This document shows positions 49,459 through 60,635 of a stretch of 64,000 nt of DNA, piece by piece. The stretch spans positions 860,900 to 924,899 of the forward strand of contig VZRR01005769.1 of NCBI GenBank assembly GCA_013398015.1, read 5' to 3'. The position numbers were made by a program, and so were the translations under genes. Each line of letters begins with the position of its first letter. Position 1 is the first letter of the stretch. This stretch comes from Oreocharis arfaki (Eukaryota; Chordata; Aves; Passeriformes; Paramythiidae). The notes beneath the pieces are model-generated. The model saw only the letters and a list, made by a program, of their open reading frames with translations, made no database searches and was not told the origin of the DNA.

Positions 49459-49868
49459 TGTTGAGGCCGACAGCTACCCTGAAGGCTTCACAGACCTTAA
49501 GATGGACATGGTTAACTTCTATTCATGAGGAAAGCCCGTGAAAAGAAAAACAATTATCTTCTAGCCTTGAAAATGTAGTAATCACATAGGCAAGAAATCT
49601 AAACAATAGAAGGAGAAAAATAGCCACATATCTGCACGTGTTATTTTTCGGAATGCTTGAACACTGGCGCTGCAGGTAACCAATAGCAGTATGTTGTAGT
49701 TAATGCAGCCAATGAGTTTATTGTAGTAATTTAGCAGCCAATGGATATGTAACACAAACTATGATATTCTAAAAGTCTATAAAAGATGCTGTCTCTTTCA
49801 AATAAGCACTTTTTGCCCTTAACCGAGGCACTGTCCGTGTGTATGTTGTGGCCACCCTGACACCGACA
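49459..49868 (+). mobile_element. Solo endogenous retrovirus LTR, 410 bp
   Basis: The element starts TGTTG and ends CGACA, the short inverted ends (TG...CA) expected of a retroviral LTR, and is flanked by identical 6-bp direct repeats ATGGTC. Inside, a TATAAAA box (49778-49784) is followed by R/U5-like sequence with an AATAAG word near 49801. The TATA placement about 90 bp from the 3' end gives the + orientation. No gag, pol or env sequence adjoins it, so it is a solo LTR left by recombination between two LTRs. A 6-bp duplication is typical of ERVK-like (class II) integrations in birds. Intact termini and perfect duplications suggest it is not very old. The family is not identified by name. 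Confidence 0.85.
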
Positions 49869-49874
49869 ATGGTC
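49869..49874. repeat. Right target-site duplication of solo LTR
   Basis: ATGGTC follows the LTR's terminal CA and is identical to the left copy. Confidence 0.85.
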
Positions 49875-52165
49875 CACCTATTACATGATGTTTCATGCTG
49901 ATCTTGCTGCACCTTTTGCAGAACTAACCTAGGACAGCTTTTTCTTGTGGATAAATCTCAATGTGTTTTGGGCACAAAGATTTAGTGCTTTGAGCTGTGA
50001 GTCTTTAGATGGACCCTGTACAAACTAGACTGTCTTACATTGGATAGTGGTGTTACAGGAACACAAAGAAAAAGGTATATCTGGTGTCATCTTCGAGTCA
50101 TAAGATCCAACATGGTTATTAAAGTTACACCAAATGTTCAAAGCTACATCAATACTCTGAAACAGTTTTTTGGGGTTTTTTTAACAGTAACATTTTGGTT
50201 TATCTATCTCGTATAGTAGCTTAGGAATTATGGTAGGGTAGCATACTAGCGAAAATTTTATTTCATGGTGAAGTACTGCCCTAGGTGACAAGATATTTGA
50301 ACTCTTTTTTCTATTTCAGATAGGATTGTGAGGAACTGGGAACCAATCAGGAAACAAGCTTTTAATGAATATGTCTGATCTAAACTAAAACACTGGTGTG
50401 GATGCACCTGTAGCCAGCTGATACAGCAAAGTTCATGTCTAACTAACATTTCTCTAATTCCCAGGCGAGCAACTATACCTAAGGTGTGAATTCTAGTTCA
50501 TGCTGACCCCTGAGTCATCTCCAGTACTTGTCTGGAAGAGTATTGGATTGTCTGGTCCAAAGATATGTCATGTACCTTTTTATGGCTTTATAGCACAGGC
50601 AGTGCTGTGCCAGTGCTTGGGACATGCCCTGACCTTACTCAGTTTATTTTCATAGGAGTGACTGCAGAGTCCCCTGTGGAATGGGCTGTGGGGCACGAGG
50701 ACATGGGGTGGAAAGCCAGATTCAATTACCAGCTCCAGTAGATGTGGTGCTGAAGTCTGGGTAGATGGGTGGTTTATATTTCATGGAGCTAGAGACCGTT
50801 AATCCTGTGGTAGATTATGGTCATCCTAAATTTATCACCAAGGACTACAAACAATAATTTTGGCAGAGATCTAGAGTAGTAACTGGAAATTTGAGTAGGA
50901 AAGTAACAGAGAGCCCACAACAAATCTCTTTCTCTTCTCTGCTCTACCTGTGCTCCAATAGGGAAAGTTTGATGAGGGCAGACTCTGAATGAGATACTTG
51001 GTACTCACTTCAAGCTGCTTTTTCATCTGCTCTGCATGAAGTGTGTGTTATCTACACACAGCTGATGTGCACGTGCAAGACACTCAAAGTCAAAAGCCTA
51101 ACAAGAGCGAGGTGTGAGGAAAAACCCAACTTGTGAAAGAAACAGTGATGAACCGTGAAGCTTTAAAATACTCAGTGAAGTAAATATATATTTTTTCAAG
51201 GCTCATTCAGGCATCATGGATACTGTGTCACAACTTTCCATGTGGATTTCACTATGATTTCTTGACTTCTTGGAGAATTTTTGAATTTGTCAAGAAAAAA
51301 ATGAAAATGGGGACAGTGGTTGGAATTTGGCAAGTTATGCAGTCTGCAACAGAGTTTCTCAGCAAGGAAAAGACACACATGGGTGGATGTGCAAGCATCA
51401 CAGCAAGCTAAGGTAGACACCAACCACATTGGGAGAAGCAGAGAGCTGAAGCTGTGCCTCCTGAGTAGTGGAAGAGTTGCAGATTTTTAGAAAAAAGGAG
51501 AATTTCTAGTAAGTGAATCACAAATTATTCTCCCATTGCCTGAGTCAGCAAGAACGATGTTAACTTGTCTAATCCAGGAGAAATTTTCATCACTCTTAGC
51601 TTCGTACATGAGGTTGACTCAGTGCAAACCTTCAGGAGGCAATATTTATCCCAGCAATATCCTAACCTCAGAAGGCAAAACAGTAACACAGCAGCAACCA
51701 TGTAATTGAAGCCACAGCATGCCACTGGAAGCAGGTCCCTACAAGGTGACCAAACCTGAGGAAGAGAGACCCATGTGAGATGCTGGGGCTGTTAATTGTC
51801 TTTATCCTTTCACCATGTTTGAGATCTTGGTTCCAAGCTAGCAGCCTGTGGCAGCAGGTAGCAAAGACAGGGTTCTGCTGACATGCAATCCCCAGAGAGA
51901 AAATATGTGACAAAATTGTACTCCCTGGGTAATGTCCTATTTATAACTTGTGTTTGGGAACGGTCTTATCTGTATTCCTTTATACACTGAGAGAGCGATT
52001 AAAGCCTCATTTTCATTTCCTTTTGTACCTTACTCTTATCATTCACATAATTTTGATGTCTGTAATCAACATTTGCAGAAGTAAACAATGCTATGCTAAT
52101 AACGGTGTTGTGCTATAAACATTTCCTAAGTCATGAAACATTACCACAAGGCGGATGAATGTTAG
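49875..52165. other. Non-coding stretch
   Basis: About 2.3 kb of AT-rich sequence without a supported gene, RNA or named repeat. Confidence 0.55.
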
Positions 52166-52278
52166 ATTGTCCCATTTTCAGGAAAAAGAGACTGGTAAAG
52201 TGAGTGGTCCATGATTATAATAGTCTGTGTCAGACCAGGTATTCCATCCTGTCCTTTATTTAAGCACTAGACAAAATC
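52166..52278 (-). mobile_element. MIR-family SINE relic, antisense
   Basis: The + strand reads ATTGTCCCATTTTCAGGAAA, then GAGACTGGTAAAGTGAGTGG, then AGTCTGTGTCAGACCAGG, and ends with AGCACTAGAC. The order matches antisense MIR ('ATTATCCCCATTTTACAG', 'GAAACTGAGG', 'AGTCTGTGGCAGAGCCAGG', 'ACCACTAGAC'). Heavily diverged, with small gaps. Confidence 0.6.
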
Positions 52279-52335
52279 ATTTCAGATTTTGAAGTTCTGC
52301 AAAAAATCCCTTATGTGAATTAGTCTGTAGATTTA

Positions 52336-52436
52336 ACATGAAGAAAAAACCCCAAAACAACAACAACAACAAAAAACCCCCAACCAAATAAAACACAAAA
52401 AACCAAACCCAAACCCAATAAACAAACCACCAAATA
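52336..52436. repeat. A/C-rich low-complexity tract with (CAA)n
   Basis: Nearly every base is A or C on the + strand. It includes a (CAA)5-like run near 52357-52371 and a CCAAACCCAAACCCAAT stretch near 52403-52419, whose complement has GGGTTT-type units. Minus-strand open frames here are Trp/Phe/Gly/Val-rich artefacts. Confidence 0.85.
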
Positions 52437-55400
52437 TAAGGAAAAATTTTCTTATTATCCAATGAAAGACAACTGTTTCTGTAACTGGAACTGGGTGACT
52501 AGAGAAAGAGATACACAAGTTACCACTCATTACCTGTTCCACAAGGAAAAAGCAAAGATGATGAACAAGCTTATCAACAGATATGACACCCCAACTAACC
52601 ATGAAGCACTTGCTGAAACAGTTGGGATTTTAGTGCCAAACATCTTGATCTTATCACTATCACATTATGTGGCTAAATAATACAGAAGTGAATGTGAAGT
52701 ATTCTCTCCAGTGGCATTATCCCATAAATGGAAAAGTGTGGAAGATGGAATGTGCTATAGAAGCATAAAATATAGATGTAGGCCTTAATTTCCACCAAAA
52801 TCAATGAGCCTGGCTTTTGCTTTGCACTTGCATAGCACATTTCATCTTCCCTATGTTACTGCCTCACCAATTAGAAAAATTAAAAAGCCAAGACAGAAGG
52901 CAGTAGCTGCAACATTCAGCAAACAATACAGAATCCAGGACTTGAAGAAAACAATGCATGCTTTTCATAAAAGGATAAATGATAGCAATCTTAAAGTCCT
53001 AAGACAGTCGTATCATCGTTATCTCTTATTCTTACATATTTTTCAAGTATTTTTTTTTGTAGTGCCACTATGACTCAGCTTGCCTGGAATCAGTAAACAA
53101 TGGGAATATGACAGTTTCTGGCAGAGCACATGAGACATTTTGTCACTGTAACAGACACTCAAGATGGTCTGATTGAAAGGGGTAAAATATGCCCGGTCAA
53201 ATTAATGTATGGACCAGACAAGAAAAACCAGCACCAAGCTGGTGTTTCAGACATCATGCAATAAGCTTTTGCTACATACATGTACATAAGCACTAACAGG
53301 GGATGTCTTGAGCAGATACAAAATGGGAGAGGATGCTTCTTTCCCAAAGCCAGGTGGCCTCCCCCACCCACCTGCAGGTGTGACATCATGGATGGTACCA
53401 GTGCCTGTCCCCTTCGTGCTGTTGTGCAAGTCTGAGCATCAGCAGGGAGCCTGTAGAGGTGAGCAGAGGGGTCAGTCATGGCCCATGTGACAGTCCTGTG
53501 CTCAGTGGCCATTAATTGCTTAGTATAGACACAGACAAATATCCCCACTGCCATGTGGATGTCACAGTCCCAGGCCCCACTGAGCCTCCCTGTCAAGTCT
53601 GTCCTGCTGAGCTGCTGGGGCTGGGGCTGGTCAGGCCAGGCCAGGCAGGCTTGGGGATGAGGAGAGTTCACACTCCTGTTGCCCTGCTGGGTGTGTTGGA
53701 TATGGGCAGGGCTGGGCACATCCAGCGCAGCTCAAGAGCAGGGAATCTGAACTCAGCTCAGGCACTGTGCAGCCCCACTGAGGCCAGCTGATAACCCAGG
53801 CAAAGCCAAGAATCAGGAATGAAAGAGCACAGTCATACTGCTTTGTTACCAACTGTTTTGTTCTTCTGATAGAGCAAACACCAAGGATTGCAGTGTCCCG
53901 GCTGGCACTTGGGACCTGGACATGGACCTAAGGAAGGGCTGTACTAGTTCTAGGTTCACCTGAACTTCTGTTTATAATTCTATCATAATTCTATCATCTA
54001 TCATAGGCATTGTCCCTAACTTCTAGAGATCCTTGAGGGGTATATGGTTGCAAGGACAGATGAGATAATGTTTGGTCTAAACTAAAAGCCTAGCATTTTT
54101 GTGTGTTTGCTTCTGAAAAATACATCGGCAAAATTTGTGTGAAAATGAAATTTCTATACATCCTGATTCTGGTCAGAATTAGAACCTAGACAGCTGGGAG
54201 ATATTTAAATGTTATTTAGACCTGGAGGCCCACAAGATCTGTCAGAAGGCCTGTTCTCACAAGAAAAAAATCACACATCTTGCATATAGCTGAAGAGTGG
54301 AGACTTCTTAGAGCAAAACAACTCCTGATTCAAGGCTCTGCTTAGACAAAATTCTCCTTGGCCTTTATGAACTTGGAATAAACTTGAAAGCAGATCTTGG
54401 ATACCATATTCCTTCAAAACTTTTTTTTTTGCATAATTCCTGCCTAAAATATCAACAAATGAAAGAGATCTCATTATTATCTGGGAAAAAACTGCCTGAT
54501 GCACTGGGAAAAAGTGCCACAGGTTCCTCCTGTTCTTTCCTACTTTGATTTGTATGACACAAAATATTTGATTTCATTTTTCTTTTAGCAGATAGATGCC
54601 AGCAGGAACTGATATGAGCATGTCACTTTTTAGAAGTAAATTTTTACAAGCTCACTGTTTAATCTTTCTGATTGGCAAGTTTGTGAGACCTGCACTGTTA
54701 ATCAGTGCACCAGCATCAAATTAAAAACAGTCCTCTGTCATGCAGATGACTGGCTGGCTAAAGCAAATAAGACAGGAGTCCAAGAAGCTGCTGTGCCTTT
54801 CCCTATGAAGTGAGCAAATGCTTTCATGTCAAGTATTTCTATGCTACAAAATCCAGGCAGAACACCCAGGGAAACCAGACAAAAAAGGCAGATGTTTGGA
54901 CTGAGTACTCACTACACTTTGATTGACACATTGGTTGGCTTTGCGTAGTTCCTGAGGAAACCTTCATGTGAAGCGGGATGTTTCCCAAGAACTGTAAGGC
55001 CACCTGCAACTCCAACCCTTCCTTCCTCCTCCAAGTTAAATGGTACCACAGGGATTCCTGCGGTACTGGAATTTTGCTATGTCTGATCCCTCTGCTTGAA
55101 TTCAGGATAATGGTATTAAAGGGGTTAGAGACTGAGCTTATGCAGCAAATGACAAGCAAGACGTTCTTGAATTATTTTAGACAAATATTTACAGGTCAAT
55201 TACCCATATTCCTCCATTCATCCAAATGGCCAATCATTTACCCATTTGTGTTGCTATTGCTGGCCCAGGAGCCCACAGTATATTGGCCAGTGTGTGGGAG
55301 TTGGGTTGTTATGAATAAACTAGGTCTAAAGAGAATAAAACATTGCAGACAGTTTTCTAGCTGAGACATTCCTAAAAGACATATTCAGGGAAGGGGTAAT

Positions 55401-56906
55401 TCAAGAATAACTGGATAGGAAATTGCCCAATCAATGTAGTTTGATGTTTACATATAATTTCACAATATGCTATTATGTTAACCACTTGATTGGCACATAT
55501 TTATGTTGTGGTGATTTCCAAGCACTCAGGAAATGTGGACCCAAGAAAGGGGTGATTTCTTTGGGAGGTGAAATGGTTGTCAAATACAAAGAATACTGAT
55601 TGTTACTCCACTTTGGTTACCCGTTTCTGATGTCCTTAATGAGAGAGATGAAATGGCAAAGCCCTGTGCAGCTGACAGGTAAGAGATGAAGAACAACATT
55701 TTCTGAACCCAAGGAAGTTCAGCACCTTTGTGTTTATATTTTATTTTGCACAAAGTGCTTCCAAAATCTGCTGTAGAAGCTCTCAGCCCTAACCTGCTTC
55801 CCACACCTCTCTAAGTGGAGCTGAGCCTGTGACGGCTCTGGGAGGCCAGCACTGGTCTTTGCCTTCTGTTCAGCCTGTTCAATCCTGCTGGCTCCTCACA
55901 AAGGAAGGCTTTTCACACCAAGTAAGTAAACAAACATTTCATATTGGTCCTTGCTTATCATGGCTAGTCCTGTCCTTATAAATAACATTAATAGTTCAAT
56001 AGCTTTTGTACTTCTGCCACACTACCACTTAGTCAGTTTCCATCAATCACATGCTGAAATAAATCTCTGATAGAATCAAATTAAGCGCTCTGTGAAGAGT
56101 TTACATCACTTCCCGAGCTGGGTCCCTGAACAAGGACTCTCCAGTGCCTTTTGAATATTTACTGCATGCTACCCACTGCACATCGCACTCTATTGCTCTT
56201 ATCCAGAGTTCCCATACTTAATGAGTCTTTTAGCATGTGAGAAGGAGAGGTTTATAAATAACTACACTATCAGAAAACACCCTCAAGCACTTCCTTTTAC
56301 AGTATTTACTAACAGCTTTTCTATGTTATTCTTATTATTTATCTTGAGATAAAAATCAGACTTTATTGTGTCATGTTCAATATTCTACTGGAGAATATAT
56401 ATAGCAGATCTTGTCTCACCAACTGCCATTCACAAATTGCCTGCAAGATGCAAAGCAAAGTGACATGTGGCACAGAAAGTCATTATATGCTATGATAGAT
56501 CCAATTGTGTCTGTCCCTAATGGATTCTTATATAAATTCTGCCCTTAAGGTTACTTCCACGAAAAACAACATTCAAGAAGTCAGTCTCTATCCTGGAAAT
56601 GACTGCATGGACATATTTTTCAACAGGTGGTGCCTCTTCTTTGCTCCTGAATTCAAAGTAAGCCCTGCAGAGAAACCCTTTGCAGAATGTTGTGGTAATT
56701 TGGAAAAGGGAACAGTATCTCTGAATATATTCAGAATAAATGGGTGTGAATGAGGCATTAAGTAAGGTTATCAAGAAAGCTTGCACAGCTCTCCTTTGAT
56801 TTTGATCATGAGCAGAACTTGGTGTTAAAGATCCCATCCTTGCCAAAAACTAGGGAACTGTCCACCATTCCAGAATAAATCCAAAATGGATTTAAAACAA
56901 AGTTTT
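52437..56906. other. Non-coding stretch
   Basis: About 4.5 kb without a supported gene. A minus-strand open frame of 186 codons (53159-53719) is one of the longest in the window. It lies in a GC-richer patch, overlaps plus-strand frames, and shows no domain. An 11-bp tandem (ATAATTCTATC at 53974-53995 plus a partial copy) is present. The + frame at 54978-55364 is likewise unrecognised. Confidence 0.5.
53974..54002. repeat. 11-bp tandem repeat, 2.6 copies
   Basis: ATAATTCTATC occurs twice back to back, followed by ATCTATC as a partial third unit. Confidence 0.8.
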
Positions 56907-57131
56907 GTGTTTTGAAGTCTGTTCCTGTAACCCCACAGGGAACCCACACTGAGCCATTGGTTCCTGAATGATTGCTCCCTATGGGCAGGAATCATGCTGG
57001 AGCAGTTTTTGAAGAACTGCAGCCCATGGGAAGGACACTCCCTGGAGCAGTTTCTGAAGGGCTGTATCCTGTGGGAGCACCCCACTCTGGAGCAGGGAAG
57101 AGGATGAGGAGAAAAGAAGAGCAGAGATGAA
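56907..57131 (+). repeat. 45-bp tandem array inside the LTR
   Basis: CTGGAGCAG recurs at 56997, 57042 and 57087, exactly 45 bp apart. Two weaker upstream units (from about 56907 and 56952) keep the same spacing, with words such as TTCCTGAATGATTGCTCCCT and ATGGGCAGGA. As 45 is a multiple of three, the minus-strand open frame here shows a 15-residue periodicity, which is an artefact of the array. Confidence 0.8.
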
Positions 57132-57494
57132 ACATAAGAAATTGACCATCCCTCCCATTCCCCATCATCCTGCTCTGCTTAGGAGGGAGGGGCTGAAAGG
57201 GTTAGGAAGGAAGTGCAGGCTGGGACAATGGGAGGGGTTTGAGAAGGTGGTTTACGATTTGTTCTTATTTCTCATTATCCTATTCTGTTTAATTCTCTAT
57301 AACTTAAATTAATTTCCCTAGGTTGAGTCTGTTTTGCCCATGATAGTAATTGGTAAATGATCTGCCTGTCCTTATCTTGATCCGATATCAACCTATGAGA
57401 TTTTCTTCGTAATTTCCGCCCCCCGTCCTACGAGAAGGGGGTGATAGAGCAGCTTCGTGAGCACCCAGCAGCCAGCCAAAGTTAACACGCCACA
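56907..57494 (+). mobile_element. Avian ERV LTR, 5'-truncated or decayed
   Basis: The 3' half has the recognisable order of a common avian retroviral LTR: TTCTTATTTCTCATTATCCT, GTTGAGTCTGTTTTGCCC, GTAATTGGTAAATGATCT, CTTATCTTGATC, GAAGGGGGTGATAGAGCAGC and GAGCACCCAGCAGCCAGCCA, ending TTAACACGCCACA at 57494. The 5' half is a 45-bp tandem array typical of this LTR's upstream part. No clear TG start, target-site duplication or internal retroviral genes are present, so it is a solo or truncated LTR. The left boundary is set at the first visible array unit and is uncertain. I do not assign the ERV class. Confidence 0.75.
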
Positions 57495-59530
57495 AAAACT
57501 GAATATGTGAGCTCATTTAAGAGGCAAAAAAGACCTGCTTCTGCTTGGGTTATAGATAAAAATTCTCTTTTATCCTATCCCAATTCCACAAGTTTGCGAT
57601 AGTTCAGAAGTGGAATGAACTACTATGGATTCACAGAACACTGGTTATATACTTCTGTTATTGTGAATTATGTATTTATTTGTTGTGTAAAACTCATAAC
57701 CATTTTCAGATGAATCAATGTTTTTTCCTTCTATCAGAAATAACAGTCATAATAGCATGAAATATGAAGATTGTAAATGAAAAATCTTTCTGTTTATACA
57801 TAACCTGCTTGCCTTCTTGTAAAATTTGAAATAAAAAATCTGATGACTATAGTAGAATTGTTTACAAATTGATCTTTTGTTGGCTTGTTCTTTTTTTTTT
57901 TATGCTATAAAGAAATATTTCACATTTTGAAACATTTGCCCTGGAAAGAGAAAACCCCAAAATGGAATTTTACTATGAATTTCAAGGAAGAACATGCATA
58001 TAGAATCTTTATTTTTGACATAAACTGAAAAGGTTTCATGCCTTTCCACTTGGGAAGCTCCCACTATATGTACCCTTATTTCTTTCAGAAAAGGATTTAA
58101 TGAGTGAAAGGACTTAATTCTTCACTTTTGCAACACTTTTTCAGGGAAACAGATTAGTTTCAAAACAGGTACCCTTTCTGAAGAAAATCTTCGCTTTAAA
58201 ATTTTTACACACACAAGAATTTTGTTACAAATATGGACTTTTATGTTCACTTATCATTCTGCATAATTCTACTTGAGAATTGACAAAGCTAATTTCAAGA
58301 TTCATTGTGCTTGATACAATGTAGGAACTTCAGGTGGATATCCTTGTATGTGTGATTCAGGTGGACCTCTGCAGAGTACCTTGCTGCTCTACAGACAGGT
58401 CCCTACCTTCACATCCCTGCTTTTTCACAGCTGGGCCTGGGAAATGTGTAGAGGATGAATGGGATAGGATGGTGGCACAAACTTCTTAAGGAAATTCAGA
58501 GACAGTGATGAAGATCTAAGAGGTAACAAATTCCTTCCGTCAAAAATATTTGTATCGCAGAAAAACATGCCTTGCTATTCCTCGGAAACTGCACTAAAGC
58601 CCACTGGGATGTCTGCTCAAAATGATGGGGAGGCCCTTTTTCTCTATCACAATAGCTCTGAAGAAGCCATTGTTTCTGGGGATGGGGGGGAGGGGTTGTT
58701 TTTTTTGGTTTTTTGGGGCTTTTTGAGGTTTTTTTGTAAATGAGAAGCCCAGTTGCAGGAGAACTACGGAACATCATGTTGCCCCTTTCAAAACTGTTAG
58801 CATGTAATGCCAGTAGATTTGGGTTTGTTTAATTCTGTGATTAAAGCTTCTATTGATTCCCCTGAAGCATAGAATATATCAATATTTTTGGTTTTAAAGG
58901 ATCATTCAGTAGTACAGAAATAGAGGACTCAACATAGGCGCAGGTGCTTTATTTTAAATTTATGAAACTCCACAGTGGATCCCCTGGGCGTGCTGTCAGC
59001 AATACTTTTCAATTGTGGAACTCAGCCTCTGTTGTCAAACTAAGTCACTTCAGTGCCTCCTTGTTCACATGTTGGTGTTTCTTTACTGGAAAAAAACCCT
59101 TGGTTAGGAGTAAGTAGGAATTAATATTATTATATAGAAAGCTTTTAAGCCATTAAGTGGATTCCATCAGCAGTTACTGCAAATCATGTATGTTTATCCC
59201 TTCTCTGCCACTGAAGGTGTGGCAACCTAACCCCTGTCTCAGTTGCTCCTTGGTTGAATGCATCCAGGACAATTGGGAATATGGTGTCTTCAAGAAGCTG
59301 TTTCAAGCCAGCTGAGGTGAATGGCTGTAAGTAGACCCTGTGGAGGTGGGGCAATGCTTTTTTGATGCCAGCTTCCCCTTTTTCATCATAAGACACAGAT
59401 GCACAGTTGCAAGAAGCAGGGTCAAACAGCGGTCCTATCCCTAGAGGGGTCTGTGGGCCGTCAAGGGCCCCAAAGCACCCCCAGACTCTTTTTGGGAACT
59501 CTCCATTGGAAGACTACACAGGCCCCGTAG
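57495..59530. other. AT-rich non-coding stretch
   Basis: About 2 kb without a supported gene. It includes T runs near 57890-57901 and a G/T-rich tract at 58678-58736. Confidence 0.55.
58678..58695 (+). other. G-run tract
   Basis: Runs of 4, 7 and 4 G are separated by one or two bases, then G/T-rich sequence continues to about 58736. The 7-G run can supply two tetrad segments, so a G-quadruplex is possible. Confidence 0.55.
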
Positions 59531-59972
59531 TGTTACATCAGAAACAAAGAATTCCCTCCCTGAGGAGGGATCTGGGTGTTCCCATGCCAACTTGAATGTG
59601 TGTGACCTGACAAACTGTTTGGTGGGCCACCCCCACAATGGAGCAAGACTGTGACCATTACTGCAGTGAAATAGAAACAATCAAGTCTTGTTGCTGGATC
59701 CATGAGTAGTAATATCTTTCCTCTTCACCATCTACTCTTATTCTTTCTTTGTCTTTCTTTCCCTTAAGTATTTTCTTTGTGATATTTTTATACTTTTAAT
59801 ATTGAAAAGAACCAAGATGGCCACATGCCACTTTTGCACTGCATTTAAATTGTTTTAAAATAAATTTCCTTCATGTTTATACTGGTCATTTAGTGTCATT
59901 TCACTCTAATTCACCCCAAGGGATTTATTAACAGAAATCTCAGTTACCCTGTTTCAGAGTGGGGTTGTAACA
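59531..59972 (+). mobile_element. Probable ERV LTR, 442 bp
   Basis: The segment starts TGTTAC and ends GTAACA, perfect 6-bp inverted ends of the TG...CA type. Inside lie a pyrimidine-rich stretch of TTTCTTT words (59738-59765), a TTTTTATAC word near 59786, a consensus AATAAA polyadenylation signal at 59859-59864, and a U5-like tail with CCCCAAGGGATTTATTAACAG near the end. The 4-bp flanks are GTAG and GCAG, which differ at one base, so a target-site duplication is only suggested. No internal retroviral genes adjoin. The family is unknown. Confidence 0.5.
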
Positions 59973-60119
59973 GCAGGCTGTGGCATAGTGCCTGGGAGAG
60001 GACAAGAGACATCCTTTCATTGGAGCCTGTGAGGAGAGGTGTGAAGAATTGAAACCTCCCTAGGTTCAATGTGGATGATGAAACCAAAGCCCTGGCCACT
60101 GGCAGACACATTTGGGACT

Positions 60120-60635
60120 TCTATGGTCTCTAGAAAGACATAAACCTGCTAGAGTGGGAACAGAGGAGAAGCACAACAATGATCAGAATGGTAAGACACT
60201 TTGCCTATCAAGACAGGCTGAGACAGTTGGGGGTTTTCAGCCTGGAGAGGAGGAGGCTCTGGAGACACCTTATTTTTGCCTTTTGGTACTTACAGGACCT
60301 CATTAAAAAAAAAAAAAAAGTGGAGAAAGGCTTTTTACTGAGGCATGTAGTGATAGGACAAAGTGTAACAATTTTAAAGCAAAAGAAGGTAGATTTAGTC
60401 TAGATATAAGGAAGAAATTTGTTACCATGAGGCTGGTGAGGCACTAGAACGGGTTGCTCGGAGAAGCTGTGGATGCCCCATCAATGGCATATTTAAGGTC
60501 AGTGTGGATGGAGCACTGAGCAATCTATTACTGTGAAAGATGTCCCTGTCCATGGAGGGGGAGTGGGAGTGGTGGTATTGGAACTAAATGATCTTTAAAG
60601 GTCCCTTCCAACCCAAACTATTTTATGATTCTGTA
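60120..60635 (+). mobile_element. CR1 LINE 3' portion with broken ORF2 end
   Basis: The sequence follows the 3' portion of avian CR1: GATCAGAATGGTAAGACA, AAGACAGGCTGAGACAGTTG, TTCAGCCTGGAGAGGAGGAG, GGCATGTAGTGATAGGACAA, GATATAAGGAAGAAATTTGT, GAGAAGCTGTGGATGCCCCA and AGGTCCCTTCCAACCCAAAC, ending ATGATTCTGT. The translated piece contains DRLRQLGVFSLERRRLW, which matches the C-terminal part of the CR1 ORF2 protein (endonuclease-reverse transcriptase) beyond the catalytic region. The frame is broken by a 15-base A run near 60305-60319 and by other changes, and no catalytic domain is present, so it is a dead copy. It ends in one short ATTCTGT-type unit. The left limit is approximate. Confidence 0.93.

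Noticed and set aside
49459..49868. Possible full-length provirus starting at the solo LTR
   Set aside because: No second LTR copy or gag/pol/env-like frames were found in the following 14 kb; the duplicated ATGGTC directly after the CA end shows a solo LTR.
52277..52602. Trp/Phe/Val-rich minus-strand frames that look like membrane proteins
   Set aside because: They are the translation of the A/C-rich low-complexity tract, not a transmembrane protein.
53159..53719. 186-codon minus-strand open frame
   Set aside because: No domain or family resemblance; overlapping frames exist on the plus strand in the same GC-richer patch; no splice sites or conservation evidence.
60179..60403. 75-codon plus-strand frame as a host gene
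   Set aside because: DRLRQLGVFSLERRRLW identifies it as the C-terminal end of a CR1 ORF2, and it is frame-broken.
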